A DNA stretch of 64,000 nucleotides, from contig JAEXYH010000050.1 of assembly GCA_023451735.1 (NCBI GenBank), forward strand, positions 1-64,000. Reading direction: 5' to 3'. Numbering within the stretch: position 1 is the stretch's first letter; the number at the start of each line of letters is the position of its first letter. Positions 27,517 to 35,704 of this stretch are shown here, piece after piece. Position numbers and translations under genes: made by a program. The notes beneath the pieces are model-generated. The model was not told the DNA's origin. It saw nothing but the letters and a program-made list of their open reading frames with translations, and searched no databases. This DNA comes from Pseudomonadota bacterium. GTDB lineage: Bacteria > Pseudomonadota > Alphaproteobacteria > Rhizobiales > Rhizobiaceae.

Positions 27517-28555
27517 TGACCCCTGGCTTAATCATACCGGCGAGCTCTTCCGCATCCCAGTTTGTCAACCGAACGCAACCGTGAGAGCCGACTTTATCGA
27601 TAAGGTTCGGGTTGGGTGTCCCGTGGAGGCCATATGTAGGTTCGGTGAGATCAATCCAAACGGTGCCAACCGGTCCGTTTGGACCGCTCGGAAGAGTCAG
27701 CTTCTTCTTGTTATTGCCTTGCTGAAAGTTGATACCCGGATTGTAGGTGTAGGGAGGGTTCCTGGCGACACCTTTGACTTTGTGAAGTCCGGTGGGAGAG
27801 GGATTTTCCTTGCTGCCAATCGTGGCTGGATAGACGGCGACAAGCGTGCCATCCTTCGCGAAGCCAGAGATTTGGCCGAGCTTGCGGTGGGCAACGATCT
27901 TTGCCACGTCACCATTCTTCGGCATTCCAGGTGCCGCAACGGCTATCGTCTCCCCTGGCTGAAAGGACGCAGTTGGGTTGAGCGCCTTGAGAAGATCAAT
28001 TGCCATGTGAAAACGCTCCGATAACTTTTCGGCGACGCTCGTATAGCCCAGTTGCTGCATTCGTGCCTGCTCGGCGTAATCGTCCGGGATACTGTCGACG
28101 AGGCCTTGGCCATCTTCGTCGGTTATCGTGTATGCCTGAATGACCGGCACCTGGTCGTCAAGATTCTCAAAGGCTTTTGGATCGGGCATGCCGTTGGCCG
28201 AATCCGCGCGTAATGCTCCAATGGCTGCAATCGCTTTGCGCAGGTTATTGCCGTCGTAGCCATCGATAACGCCGGGTGAAACGCCTTGGCGATCGAGTAG
28301 TACCTGAAGCCGTATGATCGCGGCATCGGGCTCCTTCGATCTTTCTAAGGAAACCTCGGCCGGGAGTGTTGGCAGGGGCGCAACGTTGACAGCCTGCGCG
28401 TTGATTTCGAAAGCATAAGCAGGTGCGCTGAAGGCGAAAAAAACGCAAAAACTCAAAAGTGGCCGCGCCTTGGTTTTGGCATGAACCGCTTGGTAATTGG
28501 TGGATGAGAACGCCAAAAGCTCTGAAAAGATAGTGAAAGCGGCCGGGTTCATCAT
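27497..28555 (-). CDS. L,D-transpeptidase (YkuD / ErfK-YbiS-YcfS family)
   Basis: About 352 residues from MMNPAAFTIF. A signal peptide ends at APAYA; a peptidoglycan-binding-like segment (IIRLQVLLDRQGVSPGVIDGYDGNNLRKAI) and a LysM-like part (MAIDLLKALNPTASFQPGETIAV) precede the YkuD domain. The catalytic motif is HGTPNP...VGSHGCVRLTNWD, with the nucleophilic cysteine at about residue 327. It would form 3-3 cross-links in peptidoglycan or attach proteins to it. The start is uncertain: ribosome sites are weak and the frame is open to 28684. Confidence 0.88.
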   Translation of the reverse strand: MMNPAAFTIFSELLAFSSTNYQAVHAKTKARPLLSFCVFFAFSAPAYAFEINAQAVNVAPLPTLPAEVSLERSKEPDAAIIRLQVLLDRQGVSPGVIDGYDGNNLRKAIAAIGALRADSANGMPDPKAFENLDDQVPVIQAYTITDEDGQGLVDSIPDDYAEQARMQQLGYTSVAEKLSERFHMAIDLLKALNPTASFQPGETIAVAAPGMPKNGDVAKIVAHRKLGQISGFAKDGTLVAVYPATIGSKENPSPTGLHKVKGVARNPPYTYNPGINFQQGNNKKKLTLPSGPNGPVGTVWIDLTEPTYGLHGTPNPNLIDKVGSHGCVRLTNWDAEELAGMIKPGVSVEFVD

Positions 28556-28670
28556 CAGAGCTATCCAATTTGCAAAATCACACAGCATTGAGTTGCTCAA
28601 CAACGCGCCGACTGGAAACCTGTTCCGATGATATGCCTCAGGAGTTGGGTGTAGTCCTCCTCTCCCGAGT

Positions 28671-29021
28671 CTAATCCGAAACACTACGTTTTTTGTAATC
28701 AGTGTTCACTCGGTTCCCAGACAGACCGTCGTTAACGTGAGGCCGAAACGAGCCTCTGGTGTCGCCCAGGTTTTCAGGCGCGAAGTCTTGAAGTGTCTCA
28801 ACAAGTTTATTGAACTTCTTTCGCGCCTTGGAGAGGATTTTGGCATCGGCAATGGGCAGTTCGATGACATCGGAGAGCGTGCGCGTCACTTTACGTGCCG
28901 CGCGCCGCATTTCGTCAGTAGCTGCATCGCTACCTACGACTTCAACTGCCAAAGCGTACATCCGCCTGTAGCTGACCGCTTCTCCCGATACTTTCTGCCA
29001 GATGGTTTGGTGTTCGGTCAT
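28671..29021 (-). CDS. Hypothetical protein, 116 residues
   Basis: A charged, helical-looking protein (MTEHQTIWQKVSGEAVSYRRMY..., then AATDEMRRAARKVTRTLSD and ILSKARKKFNKLVETLQDF) without signal peptide or membrane segment. Unrecognised. It lies just upstream of the transpeptidase gene on the same strand, and no competing frame covers it. Ribosome site weak (AGG far from the ATG), hence only moderate certainty. Confidence 0.45.
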   Translation of the reverse strand: MTEHQTIWQKVSGEAVSYRRMYALAVEVVGSDAATDEMRRAARKVTRTLSDVIELPIADAKILSKARKKFNKLVETLQDFAPENLGDTRGSFRPHVNDGLSGNRVNTDYKKRSVSD

Positions 29022-29545
29022 GACGGGATTAACGCCTGACGTAGCGAAAAGTCGCTATCGCAGCGCGGTTGAAGTCAATGTCATATTAACCAATCGTTTG
29101 CGGTGAATTAGATTCTGCGTACTCAACCGCTTATTGTTTCCGGCAAAGAAATAACCTGCACGATTAACTTGCTACACATTGGCACCCAACATGACTGTTA
29201 GTGCTGGGACAAAATGTACCAGCCGGCCGGCTGTGAAACCCGGAGCCGTCAGCCCCTATTGCCGCGCTGCTTTGAGGGGGGCGCCGTAACGCCCAACCCG
29301 GCTAGGAGGACTTTCAGCCGATTACGACGCACGTGCGCGAGGAATAATCGCAGGCTGGGACTAAATTGTGCTGGACATCTGTCTGCACCCTGCGCGCGCG
29401 CCAAAAAAGGTGAAGCTTGATATAGTCAGCATGTGCCATCAAGGCGAGTATGACGGGCATATCGTTCCTATACGAAGACTGGCATGAGAAATGTTTAATC
29501 GCCTAATGATGTTTCACGATTTCTCCGTTCCAAGGACAATCGTTT
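29022..29545. other. 524-base intergenic region with palindromes and a degenerate direct repeat
   Basis: No gene could be supported. A 21-base imperfect palindrome begins GCTGGGAC at 29203 and ends GTACCAGC at 29223; the perfect 14-base palindrome CAGCCGGCCGGCTG is at 29220-29233; a partial copy GCTGGGACTAAAT lies at 29354-29366. GC content rises sharply between 29220 and 29340 relative to both flanks. This could be a remnant of a mobile element or a promoter/operator region, but no transposase piece was recognised. Confidence 0.4.
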
Positions 29546-30577
29546 TCACAATCGATTGCCTTGTTGATCAAAGAGATGAAAGCGGTCCGCGCTGGCGGTC
29601 AGTTTCAATGTCTCGCCGATTCCGATGACAGCGCGCCCCGGCACACGGAAGACAATCGTACTGCCGTCGGCTACCGTACCATGAACATAGCTTTCGGCGC
29701 CGACCAATTCGACCGCAACAACCTGTACGGCGGCGTGAAATCCCTCGGAAGACGAGATGTCGGCGATAACGAGATCCTCTGGGCGAATGCCGATGATTGC
29801 AACATTCGAAGGCCAGTTGGCGTGATTGAGGGGGCTGCTTGCCGGTTTCATCAGGTTCATCGATGGTGAGCCGATGAAGGTGGCGACAAAAGTGGTGGCG
29901 GGCTTTTCGTAAAGTTCAATCGGCGTGCCCACCTGTTCGATGCGCCCGGCATTCAGTACCACCAAACGGTCAGCAAGCGTCATAGCCTCCATTTGGTCAT
30001 GAGTGACGTAGATCGAGGTCGTTTCAAGCGACCGTTGCAGACGGCGGATTTCGACGCGCATCTGTACGCGCAGTTTGGCATCAAGGTTGGACAGCGGTTC
30101 GTCGAACAGGAAGGCGGCCGGCTTGCGCACGATGGCCCGCCCCATGGCAACGCGCTGGCGCTGACCGCCGGAAAGCTGGCGCGGCTTGCGGTCGAGAAAT
30201 TGTTCGATTTCGAGTGCCCGCGCCGCCTCCGTGATGCGCCGGTCGATCTCGTCTTTTGGTGTGTTGCGGTTTTTCAGACCATAGGCGAGGTTCTGGCGAA
30301 CCGACATATGCGGATAAAGCGCATAGTTCTGGAACACCATGGCGATGTCGCGTTCCGAAGGCTCCAGATTGTTGACGCGCCGCCCAGCGATCGTCACGTC
30401 GCCGCCGGTGATGCTTTCCAGCCCCGCTACCATTCGCAGAAGCGTGGATTTTCCGCAACCGGAGGGGCCGCCCAGCACGATCATCTCGCCATCGGCGATA
30501 TCGAGCGACACGCCCTTGATTGCCTCGATATGGGTGCCGTAGGTCTTGCGGACGTCTTTCAGTTCAATTGTAGCCAT
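29546..30577 (-). CDS. ugpC: Glycerol-3-phosphate-type ABC transporter ATP-binding protein (UgpC-like)
   Basis: 343 residues from MATIELKDVRKTYG. Walker A GPSGCGKST 37-45, signature LSGGQ 135-139, Walker B FLFDEP 156-161, plus the C-terminal regulatory OB-type domain of sugar-import ATPases (ATFIGSPSMNLM onward). It energises UgpAE import of sn-glycerol-3-phosphate or its diesters. The start and the upstream stop share one base (TAATG). Last gene of the eight-gene minus-strand series. Confidence 0.92.
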   Translation of the reverse strand: MATIELKDVRKTYGTHIEAIKGVSLDIADGEMIVLGGPSGCGKSTLLRMVAGLESITGGDVTIAGRRVNNLEPSERDIAMVFQNYALYPHMSVRQNLAYGLKNRNTPKDEIDRRITEAARALEIEQFLDRKPRQLSGGQRQRVAMGRAIVRKPAAFLFDEPLSNLDAKLRVQMRVEIRRLQRSLETTSIYVTHDQMEAMTLADRLVVLNAGRIEQVGTPIELYEKPATTFVATFIGSPSMNLMKPASSPLNHANWPSNVAIIGIRPEDLVIADISSSEGFHAAVQVVAVELVGAESYVHGTVADGSTIVFRVPGRAVIGIGETLKLTASADRFHLFDQQGNRL

Positions 30578-31425
30578 TACTTTTCGGTCTCCACCAAACC
30601 TTTGACGAACCAGCGCTGCATCAGCACCACGACGATGACGGGAGGAATGATCGCCAGGATCGCCGTTACCATCACGTAGTTCCATGGCGTCGAGGCATCT
30701 GCGAAATCCACCATGCGGCGCAGGCCGATGATGATCGTGTTCATGTCGGCCCTGTCGGTGACGAGCAGCGGCCAGAGATATTGCGTCCACCCGTAGATGA
30801 AGAGAATGACGAACAGCGCCGCGATATTGGTCATCGACAGTGGCAGAAGGATATCCTTCATGAAACGGAACGGACCGGCATTGTCGATACGCGCGGCTTC
30901 GACCATCTCGCCAGGAATGGTGAGGAAAAATTGCCGGAACAGAAAAGTTGCCGTCGCCGATGCCATCAGCGGAAGGGTGAGGCCCGCATAGGTGTTCAAC
31001 AGGCCGAGATCAACGATCACCTTGTAGGTCGGCAGGATGCGCACTTCGACCGGCAGCATCAGCGTGATGAAGATCATCCAGAAAAATCCCATTCGGAAGG
31101 GAAAACGGAAGAACACGATCGCGAAGGCCGACAGGAACGAGATGACGATCTTGCCGATGGCAATCGCGACCGCGACGACAAAGCTGTTAAACAGCAGCCG
31201 TTCGAGACTGACGCCGACAACGCGCTCGACGCCGCCGGAAATGGATTCCGAATAGTTCTCCACCATATGCCCGCCTGGAAGCAGCGACAGCGGCGGTCTT
31301 ATGATGGCGCCAGCCGGCGCCGTGGAGGCGATGAAGGTGTAATAGATCGGAAAGGCGACGATGATGATGCCGAGGATCAGCATCAGGTGCGCCATCAGGC
31401 TGGCTACGGGACGATTTTCGATCAT
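30577..31425 (-). CDS. ugpE: Glycerol-3-phosphate-type ABC transporter permease (UgpE-like)
   Basis: 282 residues, six hydrophobic segments. The inner-membrane loop with the ATPase contact is EMVEAARIDNAGPFRFMKDILLPL. MASATATFLFRQFFLTIPGE and the C-terminal QRWFVKGLVETEK are typical of the MalG-like half of the Ugp system. Nine bases after ugpA. Confidence 0.92.
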   Translation of the reverse strand: MIENRPVASLMAHLMLILGIIIVAFPIYYTFIASTAPAGAIIRPPLSLLPGGHMVENYSESISGGVERVVGVSLERLLFNSFVVAVAIAIGKIVISFLSAFAIVFFRFPFRMGFFWMIFITLMLPVEVRILPTYKVIVDLGLLNTYAGLTLPLMASATATFLFRQFFLTIPGEMVEAARIDNAGPFRFMKDILLPLSMTNIAALFVILFIYGWTQYLWPLLVTDRADMNTIIIGLRRMVDFADASTPWNYVMVTAILAIIPPVIVVVLMQRWFVKGLVETEK

Positions 31426-31434
31426 CTTCTCACC

Positions 31435-32316
31435 TCACGCATAATGCACGCGCCGCTCAACGAAGCGGAACTGGAAAGCGGTCAGCGCGATGACGATGAC
31501 CATCAGGATGACCGACTGGGCAGCCGACGAGCCGAGATTGAGGTTCACGAAGCCGTCGTTGTAGACCTTGTAGACCAGCGTTTCGGTGGCCTTGGCCGGT
31601 CCGCCGCCGGTGACCGAATGGATGATGCCAAACGTGTCGAAAAAGGCGTAGACGGTGTTGACCACCAGCAGGAAAAAGGTGGTCGGCGCAAGCAGCGGAA
31701 AGACGATCGTCCAGAACCGCCGCGAACCGCGCGCACCATCTATGGAAGCCGCCTCCAGAAGCGACTTCGGGATCGCCTGCAGGCCGGCGACGAAGAAGAG
31801 AAAATTATAGCTGATCTGCTTCCAGGCGGCGGCCACCACGACAAGCGCCATGGCCTGATCGCCGTTCAGCAGCGGATCCCAGGCAATGCCGTTGCGGCGC
31901 AGGATGTAGGCGAACGTGCCCATGGCCGGGTTGAACATGAACAGCCACAACATGCCGGCCACGGCAGGCGCCACGGCATAAGGGATGATCATCATCGTGC
32001 GGTAAGACCCCTTTCCGCGAACGACGAGATCGGCGGCCGTTGCCAGCAGCAAGGCGATGCCCATGGAAAGCAGGGCGGTCGCCACGCTGAAGACGACGGT
32101 GACGCGCAGCGCATGCAGATAGTTGGCGTCCGACAGGATCGTCGTGAAATTGGCCAAGCCCACAAAGGTACTCTGCAGCCCGAACGGATCTTCCCGCATG
32201 GCCGATTGGTAAAGCGCCTGGCTGGCGGGCCAGAAAAAGAACACGATGGTCAGCACAATCTGCGGCGCGACCAGAAAATAGGGAAGGATCTTGTTCGGAA
32301 AGACGGTGCTTTGCAC
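31435..32316 (-). CDS. ugpA: Glycerol-3-phosphate-type ABC transporter permease (UgpA-like)
   Basis: 293 residues when started at the GTG at 32316, which follows AAGGAG by seven bases and gives the canonical VQSTVFPNKILPYFLVAPQ N-terminus. Six TM segments; the ATPase-contact loop is LLEAASIDGARGSRRFWTIVFPLL and TGGGPAKATETLVYKVY is a conserved Ugp segment. Pairs with UgpE. Confidence 0.93.
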   Translation of the reverse strand: MQSTVFPNKILPYFLVAPQIVLTIVFFFWPASQALYQSAMREDPFGLQSTFVGLANFTTILSDANYLHALRVTVVFSVATALLSMGIALLLATAADLVVRGKGSYRTMMIIPYAVAPAVAGMLWLFMFNPAMGTFAYILRRNGIAWDPLLNGDQAMALVVVAAAWKQISYNFLFFVAGLQAIPKSLLEAASIDGARGSRRFWTIVFPLLAPTTFFLLVVNTVYAFFDTFGIIHSVTGGGPAKATETLVYKVYNDGFVNLNLGSSAAQSVILMVIVIALTAFQFRFVERRVHYA

Positions 32317-32341
32317 GGGCAGGCTCCTTGAGAATGGGAAA

Positions 32342-32371
32342 ACCGTCCGCATGGTTTCGCATCCGGACGGT
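32342..32371 (-). other. Intercistronic hairpin between ugpB and ugpA
   Basis: ACCGTCCG and CGGACGGT pair perfectly around a 14-base loop in the 66-base gap after the binding-protein gene. Such hairpins often protect the upstream binding-protein mRNA or attenuate downstream genes; no T-run follows. Confidence 0.55.
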
Positions 32372-32382
32372 GGAGACTGACG

Positions 32383-33687
32383 TCAGTTGCCGAGCGCCTG
32401 CTGAATGGCAGCATTGCCGCGTTCGACCGACTTGTCGAGGGCGGCCTTGGCGTCCTGCTTGCCGGCAAGCATGGCCTCGAACTCCTCGTTCATGATGTCG
32501 CGCACCTGCGGCAGGTTGACGAGGCGCACGCCCTTGGAGTTTTCGGTCGGCGCCTTGCCCATCATCTGCAGAAGCGGAGTCTCACGACCCGGGTTCTTGT
32601 CGTAAAATCCTGACTTCTTGGTTTCCTCATAAGCGGCCATGGTCACCGGCATGTAACCGGAGACCTGATGTAGGCGGGCCTGAATTTTGGTTTGCGACAG
32701 GAAGTTAAAGAAGGTGGCGACACCCTTGTATTCGGCATCGCTCTTGCCGCCGAACACCCACAAGCTCGCCCCGCCCGGAATGGTGTTCTGCGGGCGTCCT
32801 TCGCCCTCGTAATAGGGCAACTGGCCGATGCCGTATTTCATGCCGGACTTGATGATGTCACCGAGACCGCCGGAGGATTCCGTCAGGATACCGCATTCGC
32901 CGGAGGTGAAAAGCTGCTTGGCTTCCGAAGTGCGGCCGCCATACCGGAAGGTGCCGTCCTTGGTGAGATCGGCGATCGACTGGAAATGTTTGACGAAAGG
33001 CTCGGTATTGAAGGCCAGCTTGACGTCGGTGCTGCCGAGACCATTTTCATTGCTGCCATAAGAAAGATTGTTCCAGGCGGCAAAGTTCTCGGTCTGGATC
33101 CAGGTCAGCCATGTCGATGTGAAGCCGCAGTTCGCCGCCCCGCTGGACTTGATCTTCTTGGCGGCTTCGAACACTTCCGGCCATGTTTTCGGCGGCGCAT
33201 CGGCGTTCAGGCCGGCTTTCTCAAATACGTCCTTGTTGTAATAAAGGATGGGCGAGGACGAGTTGTAGGGGAAGGACAGCATCGTGCCGTCCGGCTTCGA
33301 ATAATAGGCGACGATGCCGGGCAGATATTGCGCCTTGTCGAACTTGAAGCCGCCCTTTTCCAGCACGTCCGCCACTGGCACGATGGCGCCTTGCGCGCCC
33401 ATCATCACGCCGGTTCCCACGTCGAAGACCTGAATGATTGACGGCGGCTGCTTGGCGCGGAAGGCAGCGATGCCGGCGTTCAGCGTTTCCGGATAGGTGC
33501 CCTTGAAGACCGGCACAATCTTGTAGTCGGACTGGCTTTCGTTAAACTCCTTGGCCAACTGGTCGACGACCTCGTTATTGGCGCCGGTCATTGCGTGCCA
33601 CCACGAAATTTCGGTGGCGGCGAGCGCGCTCGATGCCATCAGAAGCGAAGCTGCGGTTGAAAGAACGGATGCAAGAACGGTTTTCAT
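32383..33687 (-). CDS. ugpB: Glycerol-3-phosphate-type ABC transporter binding protein (UgpB-like)
   Basis: 434 residues. Signal peptide MKTVLASVLSTAASLLMASSALA, then ATEISWWHAMTGANNEVVDQLAKEFN, the UgpB substrate-site beginning. PYNSSSPILYYNKDVFEKAGL, FTSTWLTWIQTENFAAWNN and GGASLWVFGGKSDAEYKGVA are all UgpB-like. GGAGGAAA precedes the ATG. Exported to the periplasm to bind glycerol-3-phosphate or glycerophosphodiesters; no ugpQ phosphodiesterase gene is present, a phosphatase-family gene is instead. Confidence 0.93.
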   Translation of the reverse strand: MKTVLASVLSTAASLLMASSALAATEISWWHAMTGANNEVVDQLAKEFNESQSDYKIVPVFKGTYPETLNAGIAAFRAKQPPSIIQVFDVGTGVMMGAQGAIVPVADVLEKGGFKFDKAQYLPGIVAYYSKPDGTMLSFPYNSSSPILYYNKDVFEKAGLNADAPPKTWPEVFEAAKKIKSSGAANCGFTSTWLTWIQTENFAAWNNLSYGSNENGLGSTDVKLAFNTEPFVKHFQSIADLTKDGTFRYGGRTSEAKQLFTSGECGILTESSGGLGDIIKSGMKYGIGQLPYYEGEGRPQNTIPGGASLWVFGGKSDAEYKGVATFFNFLSQTKIQARLHQVSGYMPVTMAAYEETKKSGFYDKNPGRETPLLQMMGKAPTENSKGVRLVNLPQVRDIMNEEFEAMLAGKQDAKAALDKSVERGNAAIQQALGN

Positions 33688-33793
33688 GGTCGATTTCCTC
33701 CCTTTCCATGAATTGGCCTGCCGCCATAAGGCGGTATTTTGCGAAACCCTCCCCGGTCTCGCCATGTCTTGCGGGTATCCGCGCCCTTGTCCT

Positions 33794-34615
33794 TCAGGCG
33801 GCGGCAACACCTCTTTTGCCGATGCCGGCAATGCGGCGCAGGTCGTCTATCGCACCCGGGCCCGCGGCCAGAACCGGAGCGCCCGTGGTCAGTTTCTCGC
33901 CTTCGCTCGGAAACGGCAGGAACCAGCCGCCGGCCTCGCGCACGAGGCAATAACCGCCGAGGCAATCCCAGGCATGCATATGGGGTTCATAATAACCGAC
34001 AAGCCGGCCGGCGGCGACATAGGCCAGCATCAATGCGCCGGAGCCCAGCCGCACGAAATTGCCACCACTGGCCAGAAGGTCCTCGACGATCTTTCCGACC
34101 GATGCCGGCGTCACGTGGTGATTGGCGCCGATGCCGGTGACGGCATTGCGGATCGTCTTTGTCGTCCCGAGCTTCAAAACCTTGCCGTTCAACGTGGCGC
34201 CCTGATCGAGCGCGCTCGAATAAAGCTCGTCATGGCAGGGGACGTGGATGACGCCGACCACCGGTTCGCCCTTGTGGAGAACGGCGATCGACACACACCA
34301 GTTCGGCATGCCGTGCACAAACGGGCTGGTGCCGTCGATCGGATCGACCACCCAGATATAACCGCTGTCGCCGCCGGTCAGCCCGTATTCCTCGCCGAGA
34401 AAGCCATCGGCGGGAAAAGCTTCGCCGGTGCGGCTGCGGATCAGTTCCTCCACGTTGCGGTCGGCGATAGAGACCACGTCCTGTGGGTCGCCCTTGCTTT
34501 CGATCACCAGTGTCTCGCGGCGATCGTAATATCCAAGCGCCAGCTTGCCGGCCTCGACGGCGATACGTTCCGCCAGTTTCCAGCGGGCTATGATCTCTTC
34601 GTCTTCTGCTGTCAT
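33794..34615 (-). CDS. Inositol-monophosphatase-family phosphatase
   Basis: 273 residues from MTAEDEEII. The metal and substrate motifs of the FIG/IMPase superfamily are complete: GEEYG (first metal glutamate), WVVDPIDGTSPFVHGMPNW (metal aspartates) and HAWDCLGGYCLVREAGG (third metal aspartate). It should dephosphorylate a small phosphate ester such as an inositol or sugar phosphate, or histidinol phosphate. Set between two organophosphate-type importers in one operon, so its substrate is probably what they bring in. Confidence 0.88.
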   Translation of the reverse strand: MTAEDEEIIARWKLAERIAVEAGKLALGYYDRRETLVIESKGDPQDVVSIADRNVEELIRSRTGEAFPADGFLGEEYGLTGGDSGYIWVVDPIDGTSPFVHGMPNWCVSIAVLHKGEPVVGVIHVPCHDELYSSALDQGATLNGKVLKLGTTKTIRNAVTGIGANHHVTPASVGKIVEDLLASGGNFVRLGSGALMLAYVAAGRLVGYYEPHMHAWDCLGGYCLVREAGGWFLPFPSEGEKLTTGAPVLAAGPGAIDDLRRIAGIGKRGVAAA

Positions 34616-34645
34616 GGGCAATCAGTCCTTTGAATTGTGCAGTCC

Positions 34646-35704
34646 TCACTGAGCAATGATGGCGATGCCACGGTTCTTGAGCCCGATGGCGACACGCGTT
34701 CCTGGGGCAAGCGGACGGTCGACCGACGGGTCCACGATAAACAGGGTCCCGCCGCTCGTTTCCGCCTCGTATTCGATATGGTCACCGAGATAGGCCGCAT
34801 GGCTGATACGGCCCGGAAAGGCAGCCGTTTCCGCCGGCTCCAGCGTGATGGCGCTGGGGCGCACGGCCAGCTGGCTTATGCCGGGTCTTGCGCCACGCGC
34901 CGGCACGACATGCTGCAGCCCCTCGATGCTGATCGTCGCCTCGTTACCGCTGATATCGATGATCTCGCAGGACACGACATTGGCTTCACCGATAAAATCG
35001 GCGATGAAGGGAGAGGCGGGGGCTTCATAAAGCTCGCGTGGCGATCCCTGTTGCGCGATCTCGCCATCCTTCATGACAATGATCTGGTCGGAAACGGCCA
35101 GCGCCTCATCCTGATCGTGGGTGACGTAAACGGCGGTAAATTGCAGGCGTTGCTGCAATTCACGGATTTCGGTGCGTACCCGGCGGCGCAGGCGGGCGTC
35201 GAGATTGGAAAGTGGCTCGTCGAGCAGCAGCACCTGCGGTTCGAGCACCAGTGCGCGCGCCACCGCCACACGCTGCTGCTGGCCACCCGAAAGCTCTGCC
35301 GGAAGACGCCCGCCCATGCCGGCAAGGCCAACCAGTTCAAGACCGTGCTCCGCCTTCTGCCTTACTTCCGGTTTCGAAAGGCCGGACGATTCGAGACCAT
35401 AGGCGACGTTATCCAGCGAGTTCATGTGCGGAAACAGCGCATAGGACTGAAAAACCATCGAGACATCGCGCTCGTTGGCCGGCAGCATGGTCACATCCTT
35501 GCCGCCGATCAAGATGCGGCCGGAGGTCGGGTGTTCGAGACCTGCGAGCATGCGCAGCGTCGTCGTCTTGCCGCAGCCGGAAGGCCCGAGCAGTGTTACC
35601 AACGTGCCGGGCTCAACCGTCAGCGACAGGTCGGCAATGGCGGTGAAGGCGCCAAAGGTCTTGCGCACATTCTGGAACGTGACCGAACCGGCATTTTTGG
35701 TCAT
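34646..35704 (-). CDS. ABC transporter ATP-binding protein (AfuC/FbpC/PotA type)
   Basis: 352 residues. Walker A GPSGCGKTT 40-48, signature LSGGQ 138-142, Walker B LLLDEP 159-164, then a C-terminal TOBE domain (ADFIGEANVV..., LAVRPSAITL). It powers the fused permease next to it; the start overlaps that gene's stop by ATGA. Family members serve iron(III), spermidine, 2-aminoethylphosphonate or sugar phosphates; the context favours a phosphate ester. Confidence 0.9.
   Translation of the reverse strand: MTKNAGSVTFQNVRKTFGAFTAIADLSLTVEPGTLVTLLGPSGCGKTTTLRMLAGLEHPTSGRILIGGKDVTMLPANERDVSMVFQSYALFPHMNSLDNVAYGLESSGLSKPEVRQKAEHGLELVGLAGMGGRLPAELSGGQQQRVAVARALVLEPQVLLLDEPLSNLDARLRRRVRTEIRELQQRLQFTAVYVTHDQDEALAVSDQIIVMKDGEIAQQGSPRELYEAPASPFIADFIGEANVVSCEIIDISGNEATISIEGLQHVVPARGARPGISQLAVRPSAITLEPAETAAFPGRISHAAYLGDHIEYEAETSGGTLFIVDPSVDRPLAPGTRVAIGLKNRGIAIIAQ

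Noticed and set aside
29546..29560. Intrinsic terminator overlapping the ugpC stop
   Set aside because: The stem around CAATCG/CGATTG is imperfect and has no T-run.
30781..32331. Long plus-strand open frame (516 codons) opposite ugpE and ugpA
   Set aside because: Composition is extremely rich in D, R, H, E and Q, as expected of the antisense of membrane-protein genes; the minus strand encodes clear permeases.
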